This document shows, one piece after another, positions 7,307-14,702 of a stretch of DNA of 64,000 nucleotides. The translations under genes and the position numbers were made by a program. Source of the DNA: Acetobacter conturbans (GTDB lineage Bacteria > Pseudomonadota > Alphaproteobacteria > Acetobacterales > Acetobacteraceae). The DNA lies in the NCBI RefSeq assembly GCF_011516755.1, contig NZ_WOSY01000001.1:1-64000 (forward strand), written 5' to 3'. The notes under the pieces are model-generated. The model was not told the origin of the DNA. It saw only the letters and a list, made by a program, of their open reading frames with translations, and did no database searches. Each line of letters begins with the position of its first letter. Within the stretch, counting starts at the first letter, position 1.

Positions 7307-8472
7307 CGGCCCCGCTGATCAGAGGCTGGTGCCCCGGCGCTCTGCGCCCCATGCAATCGGGTGACGGGCTTCTGGTTCGTATTCGGCCTCCGGCTGGACG
7401 ACTGACCCAGACGCAGACGGCGGGCCTTGCTATGCTGGCTGCGCGTCACGGCAACGGACTGATTGATCTGTCCGCTCGCGCCAATCTTCAAATTCGTGGC
7501 GTCACCGAAGAGGGCCTTACTCCACTGATCGCTGGCCTCTCGGCGCTTGGCCTGATCGACCCCACGCCGGAGGCCGAGGCGAGACGCAATGTCATCGTCA
7601 CCCCTTACTGGCTGGCCGGCGACGGTACTAAGGAACTGGCTGACGACCTGAGCACGGCTCTACGGTCCGATCCAACGCTCGGCCTGCCCGGCAAATTCGG
7701 CTTTGCTGTCGATACCGGCGCGGCTCCCGCCCTGCGGAACGTATCCGCTGATATCCGTATTGAACGCGACAGCGAAAACGCCCTGCTGTGTCGTGCGGAT
7801 GGCGTGCATTATGGCACGACGGTGACGCCACAAACCGCCGTGCGGACAGCGCTCGCTCTAGCCCGCTGGTTCCTTGCCGATGGAGGCAAAGGACGCATGG
7901 CGACACATCTGGCTGCTGGCGCGACGCTGCCTCCCGCTTTCGCTGACAGAGAAGCCCTTACCTCGCCTGACGCACCGGCCCCGACACCGCATAAAACAGT
8001 TGCTGGATTCCTGATCGGCTTTGCATTCGGACAGATCCGGGCCCAAACCCTCTCCGCCCTCTCCGCAATCGCGCCCCTGCGCGTGACGCCCTGGCGAATG
8101 GTCCTGCTTGAAGGACAGAGGAGCGCACCGGAGATCGAGGACATCATCAGCCGCCCGGATGACCCGCTACTGCACGTTGTCGCCTGCCCGGGCGCGCCAG
8201 CGTGTGGACAGGCACTGCAACCTACACGACCGCTAGCCCGCGCATTGGCCTCGTATATACGCCCTGATACAACCCTTCATGTCTCGGGTTGTGAGAAGGG
8301 CTGTGCGCATCCGGCTCCGGCTCATCTCACGCTTGTCGCCCAGGCAGAGGGGTTCGGCCTTGTCCGGGACGGCACCGCTGCCGGGACGCCTGTCGGACGC
8401 CCTTTGACAGCCGAACAACTGCAACGCATGCCGGGACTGCTCAGGAAAGATCCAGATGCCCTATCTCTATGA
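7303..8472 (+). CDS. cobG: Precorrin-3B synthase
   Basis: CobG uses O2 and a 4Fe-4S centre to hydroxylate precorrin-2-derived precorrin-3A at C20 and form the lactone that drives ring contraction. The 389-residue protein has the sulfite/nitrite-reductase ferredoxin-like layout. Fe-S ligands are visible as Cys295, Cys301, Cys330 and Cys334 (CPGAPAC ... SGCEKGC). The start overlaps the stop of the cobN fragment by four bases, and its end overlaps cobH by 17 bases. Dependence on O2 marks the aerobic pathway. Confidence 0.92.
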   Translation: MTAPLIRGWCPGALRPMQSGDGLLVRIRPPAGRLTQTQTAGLAMLAARHGNGLIDLSARANLQIRGVTEEGLTPLIAGLSALGLIDPTPEAEARRNVIVTPYWLAGDGTKELADDLSTALRSDPTLGLPGKFGFAVDTGAAPALRNVSADIRIERDSENALLCRADGVHYGTTVTPQTAVRTALALARWFLADGGKGRMATHLAAGATLPPAFADREALTSPDAPAPTPHKTVAGFLIGFAFGQIRAQTLSALSAIAPLRVTPWRMVLLEGQRSAPEIEDIISRPDDPLLHVVACPGAPACGQALQPTRPLARALASYIRPDTTLHVSGCEKGCAHPAPAHLTLVAQAEGFGLVRDGTAAGTPVGRPLTAEQLQRMPGLLRKDPDALSL

Positions 8473-9085
8473 AACCGATGGTGCGGTCATCTATCGCCAG
8501 TCTTTTGCCACCATCCGGGCGGAAGCCGACTTGGCACGTTTCAGCCCGGAAGAAGAGATCGTCGCGGTGCGCATGATTCACGCCTCCGGCATGGTTGGCC
8601 TTGAGCGGCACATCGAATTCACTCCCGGCATGGCGCGCGCAGCGCGCGCGGCGCTGGAATCGGGTGCCCCGATCCTGTGCGATGCCCGCATGGTCAGCGA
8701 AGGCATTACCCGCGTGCGGCTTCCCGCCGACAATGCCGTGATCTGCACGCTGAACGCCGAGGGCGTTGTCGATCTGGCCCGGGAAATGGGAAACACACGA
8801 TCGGCGGCGGCTCTGGAACTGTGGCGACCTCACCTGGCTGGCGCAGTGGTCGCCATCGGCAATGCACCGACCGCGCTGTTCCACCTGCTCAACATGCTGG
8901 AAGACCCCGCCTGCCCCCGTCCGGCGGCGATCATCGGCTGTCCGGTCGGTTTTATCGGCGCAGCGGAGTCTAAAGCGGCGCTGATGGCTGCTGCGCCCTC
9001 GCCTGCCCTCACCGTCAGAGGAAGGCTCGGTGGCTCCGCGATCACGGTTGCCGCGATCAATGCGCTGGCCAGCCGGACGGAATAG
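8456..9085 (+). CDS. cobH: Precorrin-8X methylmutase
   Basis: CobH moves the C11 methyl group to C12, turning precorrin-8X into hydrogenobyrinic acid, the last step before amidation and cobalt insertion. The 209-residue length is normal for the family. The catalytic His is visible at residue 42 in RMIHASGMVGLE, and the conserved NAPTALFHLL and GCPVGFIGAAESK segments are present. It overlaps the end of cobG by 17 bases and is followed 4 bases later by cobI. Confidence 0.94.
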   Translation: MPYLYETDGAVIYRQSFATIRAEADLARFSPEEEIVAVRMIHASGMVGLERHIEFTPGMARAARAALESGAPILCDARMVSEGITRVRLPADNAVICTLNAEGVVDLAREMGNTRSAAALELWRPHLAGAVVAIGNAPTALFHLLNMLEDPACPRPAAIIGCPVGFIGAAESKAALMAAAPSPALTVRGRLGGSAITVAAINALASRTE

Positions 9086-9089
9086 ACCC

Positions 9090-9836
9090 ATGACCGGCAA
9101 AATCATCTGTACCGGCCTTGGCCCGGGCGATCCGGAACTGATGAGCGTACGCGCGGATCGTGTGATCCGCAGCGCCCGTCACGTGGCGTATTTCCGCAAG
9201 GCCGGACGCGCCGGACAGGCACGGCGGATCGTTGAGGGCATGCTGGCACCGGGTGTCATCGAGTATCCGATGGAATATCCCGTCACTACCGAACTACCGG
9301 TGGACAGTCTGGCTTATTGCGAGGCGCTGGCCAGCTTTTACGATGACTGGGCAAACCGCCTGACAGATCTGGCGCAGAGCCGGGATATCGTGGTGCTGTG
9401 CGAAGGCGATCCGTTTTTCTATGGCTCCTTCATGCATCTGCATGTGCGCCTTCAGGGCCACGTCGGGTTGGAGATCATCCCCGGCATAACCGGCATGACC
9501 GGCTGCTGGAACGTGACCGGCATCCCGATCACCTGGGGCGACGACGTGCTGACTGTACTAACCGGCACAATGCCCGAGGCCTCTCTGGTGCGACATATGC
9601 AGGCTGCCGACGCGCTGGTGGTGATGAAAACCGGCAGGAATTTGCCCAAAGTGCGCCGCGCTCTTGCTGCTGCGGGCCGACTGGTGGATGCCTGGCTGGT
9701 CGAGCGCGGCACGATGCCCGGCCAGCGGGTTATCCGCCTTGCTGAAGCCTGCGACACCGATTGTCCTTATTTCGCGATTGTGCTGGTGCATGGGCACGGG
9801 CGGCGTCCGGAGATAAAAACAGGTGGGGCACGATGA
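9090..9836 (+). CDS. cobI: Precorrin-2 C20-methyltransferase
   Basis: CobI transfers a methyl group from S-adenosylmethionine to C20 of precorrin-2, the first committed corrin step. The start at ATG 9090 gives 248 residues beginning MTGKIICTGLGPGDPELMS, with the GxGPGD SAM-binding loop at residues 9-14. VLCEGDPFFYGSFMHLH and EIIPGITGMTG are the other family motifs. An in-frame extension upstream is rejected because it would overlap cobH and precede this N-terminus. Its stop overlaps the cobJ start. Confidence 0.93.
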   Translation: MTGKIICTGLGPGDPELMSVRADRVIRSARHVAYFRKAGRAGQARRIVEGMLAPGVIEYPMEYPVTTELPVDSLAYCEALASFYDDWANRLTDLAQSRDIVVLCEGDPFFYGSFMHLHVRLQGHVGLEIIPGITGMTGCWNVTGIPITWGDDVLTVLTGTMPEASLVRHMQAADALVVMKTGRNLPKVRRALAAAGRLVDAWLVERGTMPGQRVIRLAEACDTDCPYFAIVLVHGHGRRPEIKTGGAR

Positions 9837-10567
9837 ACGGAACGCTGGTGATCGCCGGGCTTGGTCCGGGGGACGAGGCGCTGGTGACGCCCGAGGTGAC
9901 CGCCGCCCTTGCCGATGCGACCGATGTGGTTGGTTACATTCCCTATGTGGCTCGCATACCGCCGCGTGAAGGGCTGATCCTGCATGCCACGGACAATCGC
10001 GTGGAACTCGAACGCGCCGTTCATGCGCTCGAAATGGCGGCGGCTGGGCGACGGGTGGTTGTCGTCTCGTCAGGTGATCCCGGCGTATTCGCTATGGCCT
10101 CGGCCGTCTTCGAGGCTGTGGAGCGCACACCGTATCTCGCTCATGTCGATATCCGCATCCTGCCCGGCGTCACCGCGATGCTGGCGGCGGCTGCACGCAT
10201 CGGCGCACCGCTAGGCCATGATTTCTGCGTGATCAACCTGTCGGATAACCTGAAACCCTGGGAGACAGTCGAGCGACGCCTGCGCCTTGCCGCACAGGCT
10301 GATTTTGCCATGGCGTTCTACAATCCACGCTCGAGCAGCCGTCCGCACCAGTTTGCACGGGTGCTCGACATTCTGCGCGAAGATTGCGGCCCAGAACGGC
10401 TGATCATTTTCGCCCGCGCCGTGACGATGCCCGAGGAGCGGATCAGTGTGGTAACGCTGGCTGAAGCGCATGCCGACATGGCCGACATGCGCACCGTCAT
10501 CCTGGTGGGAAATGCCTCGACACGGCGGATCGGGCCGTATGTCTACACACCGAGGCGCTCAGGATGA
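9833..10567 (+). CDS. cobJ: Precorrin-3B C17-methyltransferase
   Basis: CobJ methylates C17 of precorrin-3B and promotes ring contraction. From ATG 9833, sharing ATGA with the cobI stop, it is 244 residues. It shows GLGPGDEALVTPE, GYIPYV, SSGDPGVFAMA, LPGVTAMLAAAARIGAPLGHDFC, and AFYNPRSSSRP followed by a C-terminal ILVGNAST. All are typical of the CobJ/CbiH branch. Its last 25 bases overlap the 3' end of cobK on the opposite strand. Confidence 0.93.
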   Translation: MNGTLVIAGLGPGDEALVTPEVTAALADATDVVGYIPYVARIPPREGLILHATDNRVELERAVHALEMAAAGRRVVVVSSGDPGVFAMASAVFEAVERTPYLAHVDIRILPGVTAMLAAAARIGAPLGHDFCVINLSDNLKPWETVERRLRLAAQADFAMAFYNPRSSSRPHQFARVLDILREDCGPERLIIFARAVTMPEERISVVTLAEAHADMADMRTVILVGNASTRRIGPYVYTPRRSG

Positions 10568-11292
10568 CCGAGCCATGCCATCACCTCATCAGGCGTGCCT
10601 GCGACGGAACGCGGCGGTATGGCGGGCCGGTCGATCAGGATCACCGGCAGACCCAGACGGCGCGCGGCTCCAAGTTTGGCGTGCGCGCCGACGCCACCTG
10701 CGTTCTTCGCTACGACATGGGTGATGTCGTACGCCTGCATCAGGGCGAAGTCGCCCTCCTGCGTGAACGGTCCGCGCGCGAGAACCACCTCGGCACGCGG
10801 CAGGGGCAACACATCGGATGGCGGATCGACCAGACGCAGGAGATAGTCATGCTGCGGACGGGCCGCGAAGGCGTCGATCCATTGCTTGCCGATCGCCAGA
10901 AAAACCCGCGCAGCCGCATCGGGCAGTGCAGCGACCGCGCCCGCCGCATCGGCGACCACGCGCCAATCATCGCCCCTGTCAGGCACCCAGGGCGGCCGCT
11001 CAAGCGCGAGAAGCGGGATACCGGTTGCAGTGCACGCCTCTATCGCATTGTGGCTCATACGGGCGGCAAAGGGATGAGTCGCGTCGATCACATGACTGAT
11101 GCCAGCCTCGCACAGCCAGGCGGCAAGGCCCTCCGCTCCACCAAAACCTCCTGTCCGGACAGGCAGAGGCTGAGGGCGCGGCGTGACAGTCCTGCCCGCA
11201 TAGGAAAATATGGCGTCTATTCCGGCGGCGGCCAGCATGCGCGCCATCTGACTGGCTTCAGTGGTGCCGCCCAGAAGAAGGACGCGTGTCAT
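10543..11292 (-). CDS. cobK: Precorrin-6A reductase
   Basis: CobK reduces precorrin-6A to 6B with NADPH. The likely start at 11292 gives 249 residues beginning MTRVLLLGGTTEA. The nucleotide-binding loop at the N-terminus, SHVIDATHPFA and the C-terminal VVAKNAGG are family motifs. It lies on the strand opposite to every other cob gene here. It overlaps cobJ tail to tail by 25 bases, and its start codon occupies two of the three bases of the cobL start. The GGGAG ribosome site lies inside cobL. Its promoter must lie within or beyond cobL on the minus strand. Confidence 0.9.
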   Translation of the reverse strand: MTRVLLLGGTTEASQMARMLAAAGIDAIFSYAGRTVTPRPQPLPVRTGGFGGAEGLAAWLCEAGISHVIDATHPFAARMSHNAIEACTATGIPLLALERPPWVPDRGDDWRVVADAAGAVAALPDAAARVFLAIGKQWIDAFAARPQHDYLLRLVDPPSDVLPLPRAEVVLARGPFTQEGDFALMQAYDITHVVAKNAGGVGAHAKLGAARRLGLPVILIDRPAIPPRSVAGTPDEVMAWLGHPERLGV

Positions 11293-12484
11293 GACTGACT
11301 CCCGGGCTGAACCCTGGCTTACGTGCATCGGGATTGGTGAAGACGGCATGGCAGGTTTGTCAGCGGCACGCCATGGCGAACTGGCTTGCGCTGAGGTGAT
11401 TTTTGGGGGTCCGCGTCATCTTTCTCTGGTGAATGCGGGTGACCGGGGGCGGGCATGGCCGGTACCGTTCTCGGTTGAACCGGTTCTGGCGGAGCGGGGA
11501 CGGAAGGTGGTGGTGCTGGCATCGGGCGACCCGTTCTGGTTCGGTGCGGGCGCAAGTCTTGCCGACCGGCTTGATCCGGGCGAGTGGCAGTCCCATCCGA
11601 CGCCATCCACCTTTTCGCTGGTCGCGAACCGCCTCGGCTGGCGTCTTGAGCACGTATTCTGTGCGGGACTGCACGCTGCGCCGTTCGAACGGCTTATTCC
11701 CGAACTCTCTCCCGGAAGGCAGGCGATCTGTCTGCTGCGGGATGGCGAGGCGACAGGGAAGCTGTCGCAATGGCTGGTCGCTCAGGGTTTCGGTGCTTCC
11801 ATGCTTCACGTCATGGAAGCACTCAATGGTCCGCGAGAGCGTATCCGCAGTGTCCGCGCGGAGGATTTTGCCTTCACGGATGTCTTCGCGCCGGTTGCGG
11901 TGGCGATCGCCACGGCAGGGGCACCGGGGCTGAGCCGGGCGTCGGGACTGCCTGACGAGCGTTTCGTCCATGACGGGCAGATCACCAAACGCCCGGTTCG
12001 CGCCCTCACCCTGTCCGCCCTGGCATCCCGTCCCGGTGAACTTTTATGGGATCTCGGGGCCGGTTCCGGGTCTATATCGGTGGAATGGTGCCTGACGGGT
12101 GGACAGGCGATTGCCGTTGAGGCCCGTTCAGATCGCGCGGCGAACATTCGCGCCAATGCGTGTGCCTTTGGCCTCGATCACCGGCTTCGGACGGTGGAAG
12201 GCGAAGCGTTGACGGCACTCGCGGCGCTGCCCGATCCTGATGCCGTATTCATTGGCGGCGGCGCCTGCACGGAGTTGCTGGAGCATCTGTGGGCCCGGCT
12301 CCCACACGGAACACGCATCGTGGCCAACAGTGTCACGCTGGAAACTGAATCCTTGCTGGCAGCGTGGCATGCGCAAAAGGGCGGTGAGTTACTGCGGATC
12401 GAACTGACAAGAGCGACCCCGATGGGATCGAAACGCGGATGGCGCTCGGCGTATCCTGTCGTACAGTGGAGTGTGACCCGATGA
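11291..12484 (+). CDS. cobL: Precorrin-6Y C5,15-methyltransferase (decarboxylating)
   Basis: A two-domain enzyme that methylates C5 and C15 and removes the C12 acetate carboxyl. The N-terminal CbiE-like domain (about residues 9-210) carries LASGDPFWFG near residue 76. The C-terminal CbiT-like Rossmann methyltransferase (about 228-397) carries LLWDLGAGSGSISVEW at 251-266. The 397-residue length is normal for the fused form. Start at ATG 11291 is supported by an AGAAGGA site inside the antisense cobK gene. It overlaps the cobE start by ATGA. Confidence 0.93.
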   Translation: MTDSRAEPWLTCIGIGEDGMAGLSAARHGELACAEVIFGGPRHLSLVNAGDRGRAWPVPFSVEPVLAERGRKVVVLASGDPFWFGAGASLADRLDPGEWQSHPTPSTFSLVANRLGWRLEHVFCAGLHAAPFERLIPELSPGRQAICLLRDGEATGKLSQWLVAQGFGASMLHVMEALNGPRERIRSVRAEDFAFTDVFAPVAVAIATAGAPGLSRASGLPDERFVHDGQITKRPVRALTLSALASRPGELLWDLGAGSGSISVEWCLTGGQAIAVEARSDRAANIRANACAFGLDHRLRTVEGEALTALAALPDPDAVFIGGGACTELLEHLWARLPHGTRIVANSVTLETESLLAAWHAQKGGELLRIELTRATPMGSKRGWRSAYPVVQWSVTR

Positions 12485-12858
12485 AGGTCGCGGGCTTCGG
12501 CTTCCGGCGAGAGGCCACTCCCACATCGCTGCGCGACGCGCTGGCTGCGGCAGGTGGTGAGCAAGGGCTTGATGCCTTAGCCACGATCACACAAAAGGCG
12601 GCGTCGCCCGCTCTTCTGGCGCTAGCTGGGGAACTGGGCCTTCCTGTCCACTCTCTGGGACGGAAACAGCTTGAACATATCAGAACGCCGACGCACTCCC
12701 CCCGCGTTATGGCTGCTTTCGGGATCGGAAGTCTTGCCGAAGCGGCCGCACTGAGCGCTGCAGGACCGGGCGCGCGGCTGCTGTCCCCGCGCGCGCAGTC
12801 CGCCGATGGAATGGCAACGGCGGCCATTGCGGAAACGGTTCAGGAGGACGGAGAATGA
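12481..12858 (+). CDS. cobE: CobE/CbiG C-terminal-domain protein
   Basis: A 125-residue protein of the family that is a domain of CbiG in anaerobic pathways and a separate gene, cobE, in aerobic ones. It starts [17 protein letters not shown], continues [20 protein letters not shown], and has [19 protein letters not shown] near the end, all family-typical. Its role in the aerobic pathway is not firmly settled. ATGA overlaps with cobL upstream and cobM downstream show tight translational coupling. Confidence 0.85.
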   Translation: MKVAGFGFRREATPTSLRDALAAAGGEQGLDALATITQKAASPALLALAGELGLPVHSLGRKQLEHIRTPTHSPRVMAAFGIGSLAEAAALSAAGPGARLLSPRAQSADGMATAAIAETVQEDGE

Positions 12859-13637
12859 CAGTCCATTTCATCGGTGCCGGACCCGGCGCGCCGGATCTCA
12901 TCACCCTACGCGGGCGCGATTTCATCGCCGCGAGCCCCGTCTGCCTCTATGCCGGATCTCTCGTTCCGGCGGCGCTGCTCGATCATTGCCCGGCAGGCGC
13001 GCATATCGTCAACACGGCGCCGCTCTCGCTCGACGCGATCATCGACGAAATTGTTGCAGCCCATCATGCGGGCCAGGACGTAGCCCGGCTGCATTCCGGC
13101 GATCTGTCCGTGTGGTCCGCCATGGGGGAGCAGCTTCGCCGTCTGCGCACGCTGGGTATCCCGTACGACGTGACGCCGGGTGTGCCGTCTTTCGCTGCTG
13201 CCGCAGCTGTGCTGGGTGCGGAACTGACGTTGCCGGGCGTCACCCAGTCCGTCGTACTGACCCGCACCTCGGGCCGGGCTTCCTCCATGCCTCGGGGTGA
13301 AACCCTTGCTGCTTTCGCCGCGACCGGCGCGACGCTAGCAATCCATCTTTCGATCCATGTTCTGGACGATGTCATTGCCGAACTGGTCCCGCATTATGGC
13401 GTCGATTGCCCCGTTGCCGTGGTGTGGCGCGCAAGTTGGCCCGATGAGCGCATTGTCCGTGCCACGCTGGGAACTTTGGAAAACGCACTAGCCCATGAAC
13501 TGGAACGCACTGCCCTGATCCTTGTCGGTCGGGTGATCGGCGCGACGGAATTTGGTGAGAGCCGCCTTTATGCAGGCGATTATGATCGCCGGTTTCGCCC
13601 TGTTGGCACGACCCCACGCTTTCCGGAGGTAAAATGA
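12855..13637 (+). CDS. cobM: Precorrin-4 C11-methyltransferase
   Basis: CobM adds a methyl group to C11 of precorrin-4 using S-adenosylmethionine. The 260-residue protein begins [20 protein letters not shown] with the SAM-binding GAGPGAPD loop. It continues [40 protein letters not shown] and [12 protein letters not shown], the usual CobM/CbiF signature. It overlaps cobE by four bases, and its stop overlaps the start of a 21-codon scar ORF. Confidence 0.94.
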   Translation: MTVHFIGAGPGAPDLITLRGRDFIAASPVCLYAGSLVPAALLDHCPAGAHIVNTAPLSLDAIIDEIVAAHHAGQDVARLHSGDLSVWSAMGEQLRRLRTLGIPYDVTPGVPSFAAAAAVLGAELTLPGVTQSVVLTRTSGRASSMPRGETLAAFAATGATLAIHLSIHVLDDVIAELVPHYGVDCPVAVVWRASWPDERIVRATLGTLENALAHELERTALILVGRVIGATEFGESRLYAGDYDRRFRPVGTTPRFPEVK

Positions 13638-13699
13638 GCTGCCCCGGCCTCATCCTTTACGGCGCGCTGGTTAGTCCTCGAGAGGGGCATGGCGCATGA
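13634..13699 (+). pseudogene. 21-codon scar ORF between cobM and cobF, possible cobB remnant
   Basis: An ATG at 13634 overlaps the cobM stop (ATGA) and opens the frame [21 protein letters not shown], whose own stop at 13699 overlaps the cobF ATG. Coupling on both sides is expected of a real gene position, but 21 codons is too short for any Cob enzyme. The first eight residues resemble the start of CobB (cobyrinate a,c-diamide synthase), before its P-loop. It may be what is left after an internal in-frame deletion. The match is short, so this is tentative. Confidence 0.35.
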
Positions 13700-14460
13700 T
13701 AGACCTTGTTCTTGTCGGCATCGGCACCGGAAATCCCGAACACCTGACCTTGCAGGCCATTCGTGAAATCAACGCTGCGGACCTCATCCTCATTCCGCGC
13801 AAGGGCCCGGGGAAAACCGATCTGGCTGATCTGCGTCAAGCCATCTGCGCGCATGTGTTGACCAACCCGGACACCCGCATCGCCGAGTTCGACATGCCGC
13901 GCCGCAATGCCGACGATCCCGACTATCTGAAAGGGGTGGACCAGTGGCACGAGGCTGTCGCTGGCGCATGGAACGCGACGATCCACGAGAATCTGCCGCA
14001 GGGCGGGACGGTCGCTTTGCTCGTCTGGGGCGATCCGGCCCTGTACGATAGCACCCTGCGGATTGCCGCGCGGCTTTCTCCCTCGCCCAGGGTTCGCAGT
14101 ATTCCCGGGATCATGTCGCTGAACATGCTGGCGGCGGCGCACACCATCGCGCTCAATGACATCGGTGCGCCATTTCTGGTCACCACCGGACGTCAGTTAC
14201 GCGATCATGGCTGGCCGCAGGGCGTCGATACGCTGGTCGTGATGCTGGATGGAGAATGCTCATTTCAGCATCTCTCCCCGGATGACGTCACGATTTACTG
14301 GGGCGCCTATGTCGGCATGGCTGAGCAGATTCTGCTCTCTGGCCCGCTCACGCGGATGGCTCCCCAGATCATCGATGCCCGTGATGTGGCTCGCGCACGT
14401 CACGGCTGGATCATGGATATCTATCTTCTGCGGCGGACCCGTAAGCCACGAACAATGTGA
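13696..14460 (+). CDS. cobF: Precorrin-6A synthase (deacetylating)
   Basis: CobF methylates C1 of precorrin-5 and releases the two-carbon fragment, a step specific to the aerobic route. The 254-residue protein begins MIDLVLVGIGTGNPEHLTLQ. It contains LILIPRKGPGKTDLADLR, then VALLVWGDPALYDSTLR and the IPGIMSLNMLAAAHTIALN segment seen in CobF. Start ATG 13696 overlaps the stop of the preceding short ORF. It is the last gene of the operon; 242 bases follow before a converging gene. Confidence 0.93.
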   Translation: MIDLVLVGIGTGNPEHLTLQAIREINAADLILIPRKGPGKTDLADLRQAICAHVLTNPDTRIAEFDMPRRNADDPDYLKGVDQWHEAVAGAWNATIHENLPQGGTVALLVWGDPALYDSTLRIAARLSPSPRVRSIPGIMSLNMLAAAHTIALNDIGAPFLVTTGRQLRDHGWPQGVDTLVVMLDGECSFQHLSPDDVTIYWGAYVGMAEQILLSGPLTRMAPQIIDARDVARARHGWIMDIYLLRRTRKPRTM

Positions 14461-14574
14461 TGAATAGCCACGTTAGGTTTTCTGGCCGTCTGGACGAAAG
14501 ATTACGATACTGTGCGCATAACTCACAAGTCGGCAGGCAAATGGCCGCCCAGATGGGTAGACAACCATTAACCA

Positions 14575-14627
14575 TAAAAACAGGCATTCTACCTTTTGAG
14601 TGAATACAAAAAAGGTAGAATACCTGT
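14575..14627 (-). terminator. Rho-independent terminator of the GGDEF gene
   Basis: An 18-base inverted repeat (14580-14597 against 14610-14627, one mismatch) forms a stem with a 12-base loop. Read on the minus strand it is followed by a run of five T (GCCTGTTTTTATGG), as expected of a terminator for the gene ending at 14703. In the plus direction there is no T run, though the hairpin could still stop cob operon transcripts. Confidence 0.75.
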
Positions 14628-14702
14628 CGCCTTCTGTATCAGCCTAACGATTCAGAATTCAGGCGAACCACTTTAGCAATCGATTTAATGTACAGAGAAA
14701 AA

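Noticed and set aside
10564-11298. Plus-strand frame opposite cobK, which would keep the operon in one direction
   Set aside because: The minus strand encodes an unmistakable CobK. The plus-strand translation has no family features.
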